Program-made: the position numbers and the translations under genes | From: Pantoea coffeiphila | GTDB taxonomy: Bacteria > Pseudomonadota > Gammaproteobacteria > Enterobacterales > Enterobacteriaceae | Direction: 5' to 3' | Assembly: GCF_016909495.1 (NCBI RefSeq) | Contig: NZ_JAFBFW010000002.1 | Location: forward strand, 62,001-126,000 | DNA length: 64,000 nt | Notes under the pieces: model-generated | What the model was told of the DNA's origin: nothing | Database searches by the model: none | The model's input: the letters and a program-made list of their open reading frames with translations, nothing else | Shown here: in pieces, positions 1-10,097 of the stretch | How positions within the stretch are numbered: position 1 is the stretch's first letter | Layout of the letters: each line of letters starts with the position of its first letter

Positions 1-603
1 CAGGCTATCCATTTTCCCCTGCCACTGCGCATCCACCTCTTTTTCCATCCGCTGGTAAGCGCGCTTGAGCACCGCAACATCGGTGGTATTCGCGGTATAC
101 AGATAGGTATCAGGATAGAACCATCCCTCAACGCCCTTCGCTTCACCTTCCAGCTTAAGGGCACTGGCGACGGTAGCCAGCTGGTCATCCGCCAGCGTGT
201 GTTTGATATACGGCGCGCTGCGCAGCTGGCTCAGCCACTCCTGCATGCGCGTGCCTTCTACGAAACGCAGCGGGAACTGGGCCTCTTTACCGCTGGCAAG
301 CAGCGCCAGCATCTCGCGGACGGTCATTTTGGGGTCGAGCCGATAGGTCCCGGCCTTAAACTTTGCCAGATCCGGCTCAAGTTTCAGCAATACGCCAAAC
401 CACGGGCTTTGTTTAATGATGTGCTTAGATTCCAGCTGGGCTTCCAGCACCACTCGGCCAGAACCTGCCGGGAGGGTAAAAATAGTTTCTTTGTCCACCG
501 TCAGCGGTGAGTCTGCAAGCTGGCGGGTTTGCCAGTATCCGTAAGCAACGGCCAGCAGAGAGACAGCAACGACCCCGGCGATAATTTTGCGTGTTTTAGT
601 CAT
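1..603 (-). CDS. mltG: Endolytic murein transglycosylase MltG (3' part outside the window)
   Basis: Cleaves nascent peptidoglycan glycan strands at the inner membrane and so sets their length. The visible 201 codons begin MTKTRKIIAG, give one N-terminal membrane helix (about residues 6-24), and continue into the YceG/MltG extracellular region with LADSPLTVDKETIFTLP, FKAGTYRLDP and GKEAQFPLRFVEG, which closely resemble E. coli MltG. The catalytic Glu lies beyond the window edge. It follows pabC by 17 bp on the same strand, as in E. coli, so the two are probably cotranscribed. The family call is secure; completeness cannot be judged. Confidence 0.93.
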   Translation of the reverse strand, partial: MTKTRKIIAGVVAVSLLAVAYGYWQTRQLADSPLTVDKETIFTLPAGSGRVVLEAQLESKHIIKQSPWFGVLLKLEPDLAKFKAGTYRLDPKMTVREMLALLASGKEAQFPLRFVEGTRMQEWLSQLRSAPYIKHTLADDQLATVASALKLEGEAKGVEGWFYPDTYLYTANTTDVAVLKRAYQRMEKEVDAQWQGKMDSL

Positions 604-620
604 GAAAATTCCACGGTTGA

Positions 621-1415
621 TTAATGGGGGTTAAGCAGACGGAACAAGCGGCGCGAGCTGAAGTGCCACGCCTCAATCTGACGAACGGGCAACACCGGCA
701 TCAGTGCATTGGTGATCAGCACTTCATCGGCTTCCGCCAGCACCTCAACGCCTGCACGGACTTCGCTGAGGGTAAACCCCAGATCCGCGATCTGCCGCAT
801 CACCCGCTGGCGCTGGATACCGTTCACGCCCGAAGCGCTTAAGTCCGGGGTAAAAACCTGCTCCCCGGTGCGCCAGAAAAAATTTGCCGCACAGCATTCC
901 ACCAGCATGCCATCAGTGTCAAGCACCAGTGCCTCATCGGCACCGGTCTGCTCAAGCCGTGTGCGGATCAGCACCTGTTCCAGCCGGTTAAGATGCTTTA
1001 TCCCCGCCAGCAGCGGATTTTTCCCCAGCTGAATCGGGCTGAGGGCCAGCCTTGCCCCGCTCTCACGCAGCGTGTGGTAGTGTGCAGGATAGGCTGAAAC
1101 GGAGACGATGCGCGTGGGTGCTGCACAGCCAGCGGCGCTGTATCCCCTGCCGCCGCTGCCCCGGGTCACAATCGTTTTCAGTACGCCATCGTCACAGTCA
1201 GCAACTGCGCGAATCATTTCCTGGCGCAATAATTCCCAGTCCACGCCGGTTATCAGCAGACGTTCGCAGCCCTGCTGCAGCCGCGCGATATGTGCGGGAA
1301 ACAGCTCGATCTCGCCAGAACTTATGCGAGCGGTGGTAAAGCAGCCATCACCAAACTGCACGGCGCGATCGCTCGCGGCAACAACGCCCTGCTTCACCCC
1401 ATTGACCCACATCAT
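621..1415 (-). CDS. pabC: Aminodeoxychorismate lyase
   Basis: PLP-dependent lyase that turns 4-amino-4-deoxychorismate into p-aminobenzoate and pyruvate for folate synthesis. Fold-type IV aminotransferase features are visible: SDRAVQFGDGCFTTAR near the N terminus, RGSGGRGYS, the PLP-lysine region LAGIKHLNRLEQ, and ADEALVLDTDGMLVECCAANFFW. I chose the ATG at 1415 because AGAGG lies seven bases upstream; an ATG at 1412 would match the E. coli N terminus equally well. A frame extension to 1439 lacks a ribosome site. It lies between fabF and mltG, but a hairpin with a T-run after fabF suggests partial uncoupling from the fab genes. Confidence 0.93.
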   Translation of the reverse strand: MMWVNGVKQGVVAASDRAVQFGDGCFTTARISSGEIELFPAHIARLQQGCERLLITGVDWELLRQEMIRAVADCDDGVLKTIVTRGSGGRGYSAAGCAAPTRIVSVSAYPAHYHTLRESGARLALSPIQLGKNPLLAGIKHLNRLEQVLIRTRLEQTGADEALVLDTDGMLVECCAANFFWRTGEQVFTPDLSASGVNGIQRQRVMRQIADLGFTLSEVRAGVEVLAEADEVLITNALMPVLPVRQIEAWHFSSRRLFRLLNPH

Positions 1416-1590
1416 GCTGATTCCTCTATTTTCGATCATGCTGCAAGATTACCTGCCCGTCGTGCCAGAATCATCTGAATCTGCCGGGGATGATGAGCAA
1501 TATCAGGTAATACCCGGTTCGCTATAACTCGCAAAGACGAATATGTCGTTCAAAACCGGATAGTGGTGATTCGCTCCCCTCAATCGTAGG

Positions 1591-1622
1591 TAAAAAAAAG
1601 CCCGCCGATAAGGCGGGCCTTT
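1591..1622 (-). terminator. Rho-independent terminator after fabF
   Basis: Read on the minus strand, GCCCGCC, a five-base loop and GGCGGGC are followed by eight T residues. It lies just past the fabF stop, so it would attenuate read-through from the fab cluster into pabC-mltG. Confidence 0.9.
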
Positions 1623-1638
1623 ACGCAAGAGCAAAAAA

Positions 1639-2880
1639 TCAGACCTTACGGAAAATCAGTGACCCGTTGGTGCCACCAAATCCGAATGAATTACACAGAG
1701 TGTATTCCATACCTTTCACCTGGCGCGCAGTATGCGGCACGAAATCCAGGTCACAACCTTCATCCGGGTTATCCAGATTGATGGTTGGAGGAACAACCTG
1801 ATCGCGCAGGGCAAGAATAGTGAAGATCGATTCGATCGCGCCCGCCGCACCCAGCAGGTGGCCGGTCATGGATTTTGTCGAGCTGACCATCACGCTACCG
1901 GCAGAAGCACCGAAGACGGATTTCACCGCCTGAGCTTCAGCGATATCACCGGCCGGCGTTGAAGTACCGTGCGCGTTGATATAACCAATCTGTTCCGCTG
2001 AAATCTTTGCATCTTTCAGCGCGTTGACCATCGCCAGGGCTGCGCCAGCGCCGTTTTCCGGCGGAGAAGTCATATGATAAGCATCGCTGCTCATACCAAA
2101 ACCAACGATTTCTGCGTAAATTTTGGCACCGCGTTTTTTCGCGTGCTCATATTCTTCCAGCACAATCAGACCAGCACCATCGCCGAGAACAAAACCATCG
2201 CGGTCTTTATCCCACGGACGGCTGGCAGCCTGCGGATTTTCATTGCGGGTTGACAGTGCACGAGCAGCACCGAAACCACCCACGCCCAGTGGCGTACTGG
2301 CTTTTTCTGCACCACCAGCCAGCATCACATCAGCATCGTCATAGGCGATGATACGTGCAGCATGACCAATATTATGCACGCCGGACGTACAGGCGGTAGC
2401 AATGGAAATACTTGGGCCTTTCATTCCGTACATAATCGTCAGATGTCCGGCAACCATATTCACAATAGTTGAAGGGACAAAGAACGGACTAATTTTACGG
2501 GGACCACCGTTGACCAGTGAGGAATGGTTTTCTTCGATTAAACCAAGACCACCGATACCGGAGCCAATCGCGGCACCAACGCGCCCTGCGTTTTCTTCTG
2601 TAATAACGAGGCCAGAATCTTGCATGGCCTGAACGCCAGCAACAACGCCATATTGAATGAAAGCATCCATCTTACGCTGATCTTTGCGCGAGATGATTTC
2701 ATCACAATTAAAATTCTTTACTAAGCCAGCAAAACGCGTTGCGTAGGCACTAGTATCAAAATGGTCAATCAGGCTGATGCCACTCTGACCGGCAACAAGA
2801 GCATTCCAGGTAGACTCTACGGTATTGCCGACAGGAGACAACATGCCAAGACCAGTCACAACTACACGACGCTTAGACAC
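1639..2880 (-). CDS. fabF: 3-oxoacyl-ACP synthase II (KAS II)
   Basis: Condenses acyl-ACP with malonyl-ACP in fatty-acid elongation; in E. coli it is responsible for the temperature-dependent palmitoleate to cis-vaccenate step. At 413 residues it is full length. The thiolase-fold Cys-His-His triad is visible as TACTSG (nucleophile), [11 protein letters not shown] and [12 protein letters not shown], and the protein ends with the usual glycine-rich [12 protein letters not shown]. It is the last of the acpP-side fab genes before a terminator. Start [12 protein letters not shown] is standard, with GGAGG on the minus strand just upstream. Confidence 0.98.
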   Translation of the reverse strand: MSKRRVVVTGLGMLSPVGNTVESTWNALVAGQSGISLIDHFDTSAYATRFAGLVKNFNCDEIISRKDQRKMDAFIQYGVVAGVQAMQDSGLVITEENAGRVGAAIGSGIGGLGLIEENHSSLVNGGPRKISPFFVPSTIVNMVAGHLTIMYGMKGPSISIATACTSGVHNIGHAARIIAYDDADVMLAGGAEKASTPLGVGGFGAARALSTRNENPQAASRPWDKDRDGFVLGDGAGLIVLEEYEHAKKRGAKIYAEIVGFGMSSDAYHMTSPPENGAGAALAMVNALKDAKISAEQIGYINAHGTSTPAGDIAEAQAVKSVFGASAGSVMVSSTKSMTGHLLGAAGAIESIFTILALRDQVVPPTINLDNPDEGCDLDFVPHTARQVKGMEYTLCNSFGFGGTNGSLIFRKV

Positions 2881-2968
2881 GTTCGTCCTCCAGGGAGGGA
2901 AAAATTGACGCGATGAGGGATATTTAGATAAAACTCAGGCGGTCGAATGACCGCCTGGAGATGTTCAC

Positions 2969-3205
2969 TTATGCCTGGTGACCATTGATGTAATCAATAG
3001 CAGCCTGAACAGTAGTGATTTTCTCAGCTTCTTCATCCGGAATCTCGGTATCGAACTCTTCTTCCAGAGCCATTACCAGCTCAACGGTATCAAGAGAATC
3101 AGCGCCCAGATCTTCTACAAAAGAGGCAGTATTAACAACTTCTTCCTGCTTAACGCCCAGCTGCTCGCCAATGATTTTCTTAACGCGTTCTTCGATAGTG
3201 CTCAT
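2969..3205 (-). CDS. acpP: Acyl carrier protein
   Basis: Carries growing acyl chains on 4'-phosphopantetheine. The 78-residue protein starts [16 protein letters not shown] and has the attachment motif GADSLDTVE with the modified Ser. An open frame continues upstream to 3505 but the family length, the ATG at 3205 and AGGAAA nine to ten bases before it fix the start. The 154-bp gap to fabG can hold a separate promoter, as known for the abundant E. coli acpP transcript. The protein is strongly acidic and almost identical to E. coli AcpP. Confidence 0.98.
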   Translation of the reverse strand: MSTIEERVKKIIGEQLGVKQEEVVNTASFVEDLGADSLDTVELVMALEEEFDTEIPDEEAEKITTVQAAIDYINGHQA

Positions 3206-3359
3206 ACTATTAAATTTCCTATCAAAACTCGCTTTCGCGATGGTTTTCGTAGTGTATAAAATGTTGAAAAAGATGCAACTAAATCCCGGCTGGTCAAACC
3301 ACGATTTTACGCTATTTTGCGGCTTTTGCCTCAAATAACGCAAATAGTTTTCGTGATTA

Positions 3360-4094
3360 TCAGACCATATACATTCCGCCATTGACGTGCAGCGTTTCAC
3401 CAGTGATGTAAGCTGCTTCGTCAGAGGCCAAAAATGCCACGGCATTAGCGATTTCCTGCGCGCTGCCGAGGCGGCCCGCGGGAACTTCCGCCAGAATACC
3501 TGCACGCTGATCGTCGTTCAGCGCGCTCGTCATGTCGGTTTCAATGAAACCAGGTGCCACGACGTTAACGGTAATGCCACGTGACGCAATTTCACGCGCC
3601 AGTGACTTGCTGAAGCCAATCAAACCTGCTTTTGCTGCCGCATAGTTTGCCTGACCCGCATTACCCATTGTTCCAACTACGGAGCCAATGGTAATAATTC
3701 GGCCCACTCGCTTTTTCATCATGGCACGCATTACCGCTTTTGACAGACGGAATACTGAAGTCAGATTGGTGTCCAGGATATCCTGCCACTCATCGTCCTT
3801 CATGCGCATCAGAAGATTATCACGCGTGATGCCAGCATTATTGACTAAAATGTCCACTTCGCCAAATTCGGCGCGAATATTTTCCAGCACGGTCTCGATC
3901 GAAGCAGGGTCTGTCACGTTCAGGAGCATGCCCTTTCCGTTATCGCCCAGATAAGCGCTGATGGCTTCGGCTCCGTTCTGGCTGGTCGCCGTACCGACAA
4001 CTTTAGCACCGCGGGCGACAAGCGTTTCCGCGATTGCACGGCCGATACCGCGACTTGCACCGGTAACCAGCGCGATTTTACCTTCGAAATTCAT
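3360..4094 (-). CDS. fabG: 3-oxoacyl-ACP reductase
   Basis: NADPH-dependent first reduction of the elongation cycle. It is a classical short-chain dehydrogenase of 244 residues: GASRGIG near residue 12, NNAG in the middle, the catalytic Ser in GSVVG and YxxxK in [11 protein letters not shown], then PGFIETDMT. The frame is open to 4118, but the ATG at 4094 preceded by CGAGGAACAAC gives the family length. That start lies 13 bp after fabD stops, so fabD and fabG are tightly coupled. Confidence 0.98.
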   Translation of the reverse strand: MNFEGKIALVTGASRGIGRAIAETLVARGAKVVGTATSQNGAEAISAYLGDNGKGMLLNVTDPASIETVLENIRAEFGEVDILVNNAGITRDNLLMRMKDDEWQDILDTNLTSVFRLSKAVMRAMMKKRVGRIITIGSVVGTMGNAGQANYAAAKAGLIGFSKSLAREIASRGITVNVVAPGFIETDMTSALNDDQRAGILAEVPAGRLGSAQEIANAVAFLASDEAAYITGETLHVNGGMYMV

Positions 4095-4107
4095 GTTGTT
4101 CCTCGTG

Positions 4108-5037
4108 TTATTGTTCAAGCGCCGCTGACAGGCTGGCCTGGTCGTTTACCGCCGCCGCCGTCAGGGTGTCAACAATACGTTTAGTCAGCCCGGTTAACAC
4201 TTTACCCGGACCCACTTCCAGCAGCGACGTCACGCCCTGCTGAGCCATAAATTCTACGCAACCGGTCCAACGCACCGGGCTGTACAGCTGACGGACCAGC
4301 GCACTGCGGATAGCTTCAGGTGAAGTCTCACACTGAACATCAACGTTATTCACCACCGGGAATGCCGGTGCGTTGAAGGTCAGTTGCTCCAGCGCCACGG
4401 CCAGCTTATCAGCAGCAGGTTTCATCAGCGCACAGTGCGAAGGTACGCTCACCGGCAGCGGCAGTGCACGCTTCGCGCCCGCAGCTTTACAGGCTGCACC
4501 CGCGCGCTCAACGGCTTCTTTATTGCCGGCGATAACGACCTGGCCCGGTGAGTTATAGTTCACCGGCGAAACAACCTGCCCCTGGGCAGACTCTTCACAG
4601 GCTTTGGCGATGGACGCATCGTCCAAACCGATAATCGCCTGCATGGCCCCCGTCCCTTCCGGTACGGCTTCCTGCATCAGCTTACCGCGCAGTTCAACCA
4701 GCTTAATGGCATCGGCAAACGCAATCACTCCGGCGCAAACCAGGGCACTGTACTCACCAAGGCTGTGGCCTGCAAGCATTGACGGTACTTTTCCGCCTTT
4801 TTCCTGCCAAACGCGGAAAATGGCAACAGAAGCAGCCAGTAAAGCAGGCTGAGTTTGCCAGGTTTTGTTCAACTCTTCAGCAGGTCCCTGTTGGACCAGC
4901 TGCCATAAATCGTAACCCAGCACGTCAGAAGCTTCGCGGAAGGTTTTTTCCACAATCGGATTGCCTGCGGCTAAATCAGCCAGCATGCCCACCGTTTGCG
5001 ATCCCTGTCCCGGGAATACCATTGCAAATTGCGTCAT
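4108..5037 (-). CDS. fabD: Malonyl-CoA:ACP transacylase
   Basis: Loads malonate onto ACP. The 309-residue protein has the N-terminal FPGQGSQ signature, the nucleophile elbow GHSLGE (Ser92), the PSHCALM His, and the C-terminal EVGPGKVLTGL. Its length and sequence match E. coli FabD throughout. It sits 16 bp after fabH and 13 bp before fabG in the conserved cluster. Confidence 0.98.
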   Translation of the reverse strand: MTQFAMVFPGQGSQTVGMLADLAAGNPIVEKTFREASDVLGYDLWQLVQQGPAEELNKTWQTQPALLAASVAIFRVWQEKGGKVPSMLAGHSLGEYSALVCAGVIAFADAIKLVELRGKLMQEAVPEGTGAMQAIIGLDDASIAKACEESAQGQVVSPVNYNSPGQVVIAGNKEAVERAGAACKAAGAKRALPLPVSVPSHCALMKPAADKLAVALEQLTFNAPAFPVVNNVDVQCETSPEAIRSALVRQLYSPVRWTGCVEFMAQQGVTSLLEVGPGKVLTGLTKRIVDTLTAAAVNDQASLSAALEQ

Positions 5038-5053
5038 CGTTATTTCCTGTTAA

Positions 5054-6007
5054 TCAAAAACGAACCAGAGCTGAACCCCAGGTGAAACCGCCACCGAAGG
5101 CTTCCAGCAGAATCAACTGGCCGGGCTGGATACGCCCGTCGCGCACCGCTTCATCCAGTGCTGAAGGCACAGAAGCCGCAGATGTATTGCCGTGGCGATC
5201 GAGGGTCACCACCACTTTATCCATATCCATGCCCAATTTGCGGGCCGTTGCACTGATAATGCGCAGGTTGGCCTGATGCGGCACTAACCAGTCAATGGCA
5301 GAACGGTCAAGGTCGTTCGCCTTGAGCGTTTCATCAACGATATGGGCCAGTTCGGTCACGGCAACTTTGAACACTTCATTGCCCGCCATCGTCAGATACG
5401 CAGGCTGTTCCTGATGCTCGCGATCCTGATTTGGCAGGGTGAGTAGTTGACCATAGCGGCCATCTGCGTGCAGATGGGTAGAGATAATGCCCGGCTCTTC
5501 GCTGGCACCAAGAACAACTGCGCCGGCAGCATCGCCGAACAGGATGATCGTGCCACGATCGGAAGGATCAAGCGTGCGTGACAGCACGTCAGCACCGACC
5601 ACCAGTGCATATTTCACCGCACCGTTTTTAATATACTGATCGGCAACGCTCAGTGCGTAGGTAAAGCCCGCACAGGCCGCAGCCAGATCGAAAGAGGCCG
5701 CATCGTCAATTTCCAGCATCTGCTGGATCATGCAGGCTGAGCTTGGGAACGCGTGACTGGAAGAGGTGGTTGCTACCACGATCAAACCGATGTCATTTTT
5801 ATCAATGCCCGCCATAGAGAGCGCACGCTCGGCGGCATGAAAGCCCATCGTTGCCACGGTTTCATCCGGGCCAGCAATACGACGTTCACGGATACCGGTT
5901 CGTGTGACAATCCACTCGTCCGACGTATCCACCATTTTTTCCAGATCGGCGTTAGTCCGCACCTGTTCGGGCAAATAGCTGCCCGTACCGATAATCTTCG
6001 TATACAT
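5054..6007 (-). CDS. fabH: 3-oxoacyl-ACP synthase III
   Basis: Starts fatty-acid synthesis by condensing acetyl-CoA with malonyl-ACP. Full length at 317 residues; Cys112 in AAACAGF, His in VPHQANLRI and Asn in GNTSAAS form the catalytic triad, and the protein ends in the typical GGGFTWGS. It begins seven bases after plsX ends, so the two genes are probably translationally coupled. Confidence 0.98.
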   Translation of the reverse strand: MYTKIIGTGSYLPEQVRTNADLEKMVDTSDEWIVTRTGIRERRIAGPDETVATMGFHAAERALSMAGIDKNDIGLIVVATTSSSHAFPSSACMIQQMLEIDDAASFDLAAACAGFTYALSVADQYIKNGAVKYALVVGADVLSRTLDPSDRGTIILFGDAAGAVVLGASEEPGIISTHLHADGRYGQLLTLPNQDREHQEQPAYLTMAGNEVFKVAVTELAHIVDETLKANDLDRSAIDWLVPHQANLRIISATARKLGMDMDKVVVTLDRHGNTSAASVPSALDEAVRDGRIQPGQLILLEAFGGGFTWGSALVRF

Positions 6008-6013
6008 GTACGC

Positions 6014-7048
6014 TCAGTCACTCTTAGGTAATACAGCCTGTAGGCGGGCAGCAATCCGCTCGGGAACTTGCCGCCGCACCGCCTGCTCTGCCTGTTTTAT
6101 CGCGACGGTAAACGCGCGTTGATTCGCTGCGCCATGACTTTTAATCACGGTGCCGCGCAATCCTAACAGACAGGCGCCATTGTACTGGTCGGGGTTGAGA
6201 TGGCCGAAATTCTTAGCCAGACGCTTTTGAATCCAGCGCCCTAATAGTCTCAGCCACCATGCCTTTTTTTTACCTTCGCCCTGTGATTTCAACAGCGAAA
6301 GAAACATTCTTACCACACCTTCCATAGTTTTTAACGTCACGTTGCCGATGAAACCATCGCACACCAGAACATCCGTCTTGCCGGTAAGAAGATCGTCACC
6401 TTCAAGGTAGCCAATATAGTTAACTTCTGCTGAATCACGAAGTGCTGCTGCGGCTTCGCGAATTGCCGTTAACCCTTTGGTTTCTTCCTGGCCTATGTTG
6501 AGCAGCGCCACGCGCGGATTGGCAATTTCTAAAATTTCTTCTGCCATCACCGCACCCATAATGGCGAACTGCACCAGCATAGCACTGTCGGATTCGACAT
6601 TAGCACCTAAATCCAGCACGACGGTTTTACCCTTCAGCTGATTTGGCAGTACTGTCATCAGCGCTGGACGCTTAATCCCTTCCAGCGGCTGCAATAATAT
6701 TTTTGCCAGCCCCATCAGCGCACCGGTGTTACCGGCACTGATACAGGCATCGGCGTGACCCGCTTTGACCTGCTCCAAAGCAATACGCATTGACGATCCG
6801 CGACTTGCACGAATAGCCTGCGAGGGTTTCGCATCACTGGCAATAACTGATTCAGCAGGGATTATCTGCAAACGCGCGCGCAGCGCAGAATCAGCTGTGG
6901 CTAGTAATGACGTGATTTTGTCGGGATCGCCGACCAGAAGAAGATGCAGGTGCGAATCAGATGCCAGTGCCTGCATTGCCGCAGGCACTGTCACGCAGGG
7001 ACCGAAGTCCCCGCCCATGGCATCTATCGCCAGGGTCAATCGTGTCAA
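6014..7048 (-). CDS. plsX: Phosphate acyltransferase PlsX
   Basis: Makes acyl-phosphate from acyl-ACP for glycerol-3-phosphate acylation, linking the fatty-acid and phospholipid pathways. The N terminus [30 protein letters not shown] and [15 protein letters not shown] are family signatures. It has 344 residues, slightly shorter than E. coli PlsX, with a variable C-terminal tail. It follows rpmF by 25 bp, the conserved order linking ribosomal protein supply with lipid synthesis. Confidence 0.97.
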   Translation of the reverse strand: MTRLTLAIDAMGGDFGPCVTVPAAMQALASDSHLHLLLVGDPDKITSLLATADSALRARLQIIPAESVIASDAKPSQAIRASRGSSMRIALEQVKAGHADACISAGNTGALMGLAKILLQPLEGIKRPALMTVLPNQLKGKTVVLDLGANVESDSAMLVQFAIMGAVMAEEILEIANPRVALLNIGQEETKGLTAIREAAAALRDSAEVNYIGYLEGDDLLTGKTDVLVCDGFIGNVTLKTMEGVVRMFLSLLKSQGEGKKKAWWLRLLGRWIQKRLAKNFGHLNPDQYNGACLLGLRGTVIKSHGAANQRAFTVAIKQAEQAVRRQVPERIAARLQAVLPKSD

Positions 7049-7073
7049 AGTATTGCCGCGCTATTCCGCGGAA

Positions 7074-7244
7074 TTACTTAACGATGACCTTGCGACCGCG
7101 GTAGTAACCATCCGCAGTGATGTGGTGACGCAGATGAGTTTCACCAGAAACTTTATCTACGGAAAGTGTTGCAGTGGTCAGAGCATCGTGTGAACGACGC
7201 ATGCCACGTTTGGAACGGGTTGGTTTATTCTGTTGTACGGCCAT
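7074..7244 (-). CDS. rpmF: 50S ribosomal protein L32
   Basis: Structural protein of the large ribosomal subunit. The 56-residue frame reads [20 protein letters not shown] and ends in [11 protein letters not shown]. It is one residue shorter than the 57-residue E. coli protein, with the difference in the [11 protein letters not shown] stretch. AGGAGTAAGGTCC lies directly before the ATG. It sits 14 bp after yceD, the usual partner, and before plsX. Confidence 0.97.
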   Translation of the reverse strand: MAVQQNKPTRSKRGMRRSHDALTTATLSVDKVSGETHLRHHITADGYYRGRKVIVK

Positions 7245-7258
7245 GGACCTTACTCCTA

Positions 7259-7780
7259 TTACTTACGCTTTAAACTGGCTAATACGGCAAATGGATTTGG
7301 TTTTTCTGCCTCTGCAGGCAATTGACCAAAGACCATGTCCGCCTCGGACACTTCACAGTGTTCAGAATCATGCACCGGAACGACAGGCAGGGCGAGGATG
7401 ATTTCATCTTCAACCATTGCCAGCAAATCGGTTTCACCAAACTCGTTGATGTCGATTGGCTCGTACGCTTCCGGTAGTGCTTCGGCCTGCTCGTCAGTAA
7501 CGACCGGGCTGAAACAGTACGATACGTGGACCTGATGCGGGAATGGTTTGTTGCAGCGTTGACAACATAGCGTCACGGAAACTTCAGCAGTACCTTTCAA
7601 TACCGCCAGACGCTGATTGTCGATCGCAAACGACATCACACATTCTACATCACTGTCCACACTAACCACCGAGTCGGCAATTCGCTCAACCTGTTCAGGG
7701 GTGTAAACACCCTGGTAGTCCAGGCGTTTCTGAGCGGTTCGCACCACATCGAGAGTCAGGGGTAATTTTACCTTTTGCAT
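7259..7780 (-). CDS. yceD: YceD family protein (DUF177), likely 23S rRNA accumulation factor
   Basis: A 173-residue protein of the DUF177 family, encoded next to rpmF in most bacteria and implicated in 23S rRNA accumulation. It begins [24 protein letters not shown] and carries CxxC within [12 protein letters not shown], probably a metal-binding pair, plus a conserved acidic stretch with PINEFGET-like residues (here [18 protein letters not shown]). It is divergent from yceF and starts the yceD-rpmF-plsX-fab unit. Confidence 0.92.
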   Translation of the reverse strand: MQKVKLPLTLDVVRTAQKRLDYQGVYTPEQVERIADSVVSVDSDVECVMSFAIDNQRLAVLKGTAEVSVTLCCQRCNKPFPHQVHVSYCFSPVVTDEQAEALPEAYEPIDINEFGETDLLAMVEDEIILALPVVPVHDSEHCEVSEADMVFGQLPAEAEKPNPFAVLASLKRK

Positions 7781-7922
7781 AGGGCGCGCATATTAACTTT
7801 GTAACGACATAGAGTCAAAGAAAAAGGCCGTGTAACGACATCTTTCAGCCATTATTCGCATCCAGTGCGGCGCACAGTTTAAAATGCCTTTCATCGATTC
7901 GCTATCTATTATGGAAAAAAAT

Positions 7923-8504
7923 ATGTCACAGCTGGTTTTAGCCTCAACGTCGACTTACCGCAGCGCGCTGTTAACGAAATTGCAATTGCCCTTTATTACC
8001 GATGCGCCGGAGGTGGATGAAACCCGGCTGGGCAACGAAACGGCAGAGCAGCTGGTTGTGCGCCTCGCGGCGGCGAAAGCTCAGGCGCTGGCAGGACGTT
8101 ACCCCGAGCATCTGATTATCGGTTCCGATCAGGTCTGCGTCGTGGACGGCGTTGTTTGTGGCAAACCTCATACCGAGGAGAACGCCCGCGCCCAGCTTCG
8201 CGCCGCCAGCGGACGCAGCGTGGTGTTTTATACCGGACTGGCGCTGTACGATAGTCGCCACCAGGCACTGCAAACGCTGTGCGAGCATTTCACCGTAGAT
8301 TTTCGAACGCTTAGCGAGCCCGAAATTACCCACTACGTTAGTCGCGAACAGCCGCTAAACTGTGCTGGCAGCTTTAAAAGCGAAGGTTTAGGCATCACGC
8401 TGTTTGAACGCCTTTCAGGGCGAGACCCGAATACGTTGATTGGCCTGCCGCTGATTGCGCTTTGTGAGATGCTAAGAAAGGCCGGAATGGACCCGCTGGG
8501 CTGA
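7923..8504 (+). CDS. yceF: Maf-like 7-methyl-GTP pyrophosphatase YceF
   Basis: House-cleaning nucleotide pyrophosphatase; E. coli YceF hydrolyses 7-methyl-GTP. The 193-residue protein begins [17 protein letters not shown] and has [16 protein letters not shown], the [15 protein letters not shown] signature and the C-terminal GLPLIAL. In-frame ATGs at 7884 and 7911 lie upstream, but 7923 matches the family; the upstream AT-rich stretch gives only a weak ribosome site, so the start is less sure than the function. Confidence 0.93.
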   Translation: MSQLVLASTSTYRSALLTKLQLPFITDAPEVDETRLGNETAEQLVVRLAAAKAQALAGRYPEHLIIGSDQVCVVDGVVCGKPHTEENARAQLRAASGRSVVFYTGLALYDSRHQALQTLCEHFTVDFRTLSEPEITHYVSREQPLNCAGSFKSEGLGITLFERLSGRDPNTLIGLPLIALCEMLRKAGMDPLG

Positions 8505-8550
8505 GCAACAAAATGCGGCGCAGACGCTGCCGCATTCATTGCCGGGATAA

Positions 8551-9507
8551 TTAGCTGCTTTGCTTACGCAGCACAGCAAGGCAGCGCTTCAGGCCGTCGT
8601 CCAGCGGCGCTTCCACGCGCATTTCTTCACCGGTGCCGGGATGGGTGAACTTCAGCGCGGCAGCATGCAGGAACAGGCGGTTAAGCCCGGTGCCGGCCAG
8701 TTGGCTATCAAACTCTGCCTCGCCGTAGCGATCGTCAAACGCAATCGGGTGTCCGGCATGCAGCGTGTGAACGCGGATTTGGTGAGTGCGTCCGGTCACC
8801 GGACTGGCTTTCACCAGCGTGGCGAACGCATAGCGCTCTTCAACCTTAAACAGCGTTTCCGACGGCTTGCCTTCACTACTGACCTTCACCACTCGCTCAC
8901 CGCTTTGCAGGATGTTTTTCAATAATGGTGCGCGCACCGATTTAACATGTGACGGCCATTGCCCACGCACCAGCGCCAGGTAATCTTTCTGCATTCCCTT
9001 TTCGCGCAGCTGCTCGTGGAGTGAACGCAGCGCGGAACGCTTTTTCGCCACCAGCAAAATACCCGACGTATCGCGGTCAAGACGATGGACCAGCTCAAGG
9101 AAACGTGCCTCCGGGCGCAGCGCCCTCAGCCCTTCAATTACACCAAAGCTTAAACCACTGCCACCGTGTACGGCCGTGCCGGAAGGCTTATTCAGCACCA
9201 GGATATGTTCATCTTCATAAATGATTGCATCACTTAACGCCGCCACTTTGGCCAGCTTAGGTGAAACGCTCTCTTCTTCACGTTCGGCCACGCGCACAGG
9301 CGGGACGCGAACCTGATCGCCATCTTCAAGTTTGTACTCAGGTTTGACGCGTTTTTTGTTCACCCGCACTTCGCCCTTACGCAAAATGCGATAAATCATA
9401 CTTTTCGGCACGCCTTTTAACTGAGTGCGTAAAAAGTTATCGATGCGCTGTCCCGCTTCATCAGCAGAAATGGCAATTATTTGTACGGCTGGAGTCATGG
9501 TTTTCAT
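8551..9507 (-). CDS. rluC: 23S rRNA pseudouridine synthase RluC
   Basis: Isomerises U955, U2504 and U2580 of 23S rRNA (E. coli numbering). An S4 RNA-binding domain comes first (AGQRIDNFLRTQLKGVPKSM), then the RluA-type catalytic domain with HRLDRDTSG, whose first Asp after Leu is catalytic, and RTHQIRVH. 318 residues from the ATG at 9507 equal the E. coli length; the open frame runs on to 9585 but lacks similarity. It is divergent from rne, as in E. coli. Confidence 0.97.
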   Translation of the reverse strand: MKTMTPAVQIIAISADEAGQRIDNFLRTQLKGVPKSMIYRILRKGEVRVNKKRVKPEYKLEDGDQVRVPPVRVAEREEESVSPKLAKVAALSDAIIYEDEHILVLNKPSGTAVHGGSGLSFGVIEGLRALRPEARFLELVHRLDRDTSGILLVAKKRSALRSLHEQLREKGMQKDYLALVRGQWPSHVKSVRAPLLKNILQSGERVVKVSSEGKPSETLFKVEERYAFATLVKASPVTGRTHQIRVHTLHAGHPIAFDDRYGEAEFDSQLAGTGLNRLFLHAAALKFTHPGTGEEMRVEAPLDDGLKRCLAVLRKQSS

Positions 9508-10097
9508 GGTTGGCGATTCTAAATACCCGGCAGTGATAGCGCCACATCTTTTTCTGTGCTTAACTGACATGGATGACCGCCGCAAGGAAGTTATGGCCGG
9601 ATTTTATACAGTTTGCTGAAAAGCACTGCAATTCGTTTTAAAAGACGGGATAAACTTCTCATCGCGGATAAAGTCATCTTGCGCTCTCAAGCTTAGCAAT
9701 GGAATAATGTTTCCGTTTTTAACGCGACATCTTGGGAATGCAAGAAAAAGCGTTAACCCAATAGAATTGGGGTGTATTACCAAAATTTTGCCGGATAGCC
9801 CATACACGCAGCAATGGCGTAAGACGTATTGTGCAATCAGGCATTTAGCGGGCTGCGGGTTGCAGCCTGGACGAAAAAACGGGATTGGTTCACCTGGTAA
9901 TCTACTGGCGGTTCCCCCCTTACAAAGCGCTGTTTTTCCATATGTAAAACAGGCTACCGTGATTTTGCGCCCCTTGAGCTGCCGACACCCGAGAGGTTGA
10001 CGACTAAGCGATGAGACACGGGGCCATCGGTTCAATACGTCCAGCGTTACTTTGCCCGCAGCTTTGTCCCTAATGTAAGAATAATGAGTAAGTTACG
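9508..10097 (+). promoter_or_regulatory. Long rne upstream region and 5' leader
   Basis: 590 bp with no supported gene between divergent rluC and rne. E. coli rne has a structured leader of about 360 nt through which RNase E represses its own synthesis; the length and position here agree with such a leader. A clear stem-loop GGCTGC-GGGTT-GCAGCC is at 9851-9867. The start codon is preceded by GAGTAAGTTACG. Feedback control is inferred from the family, not shown. Confidence 0.6.
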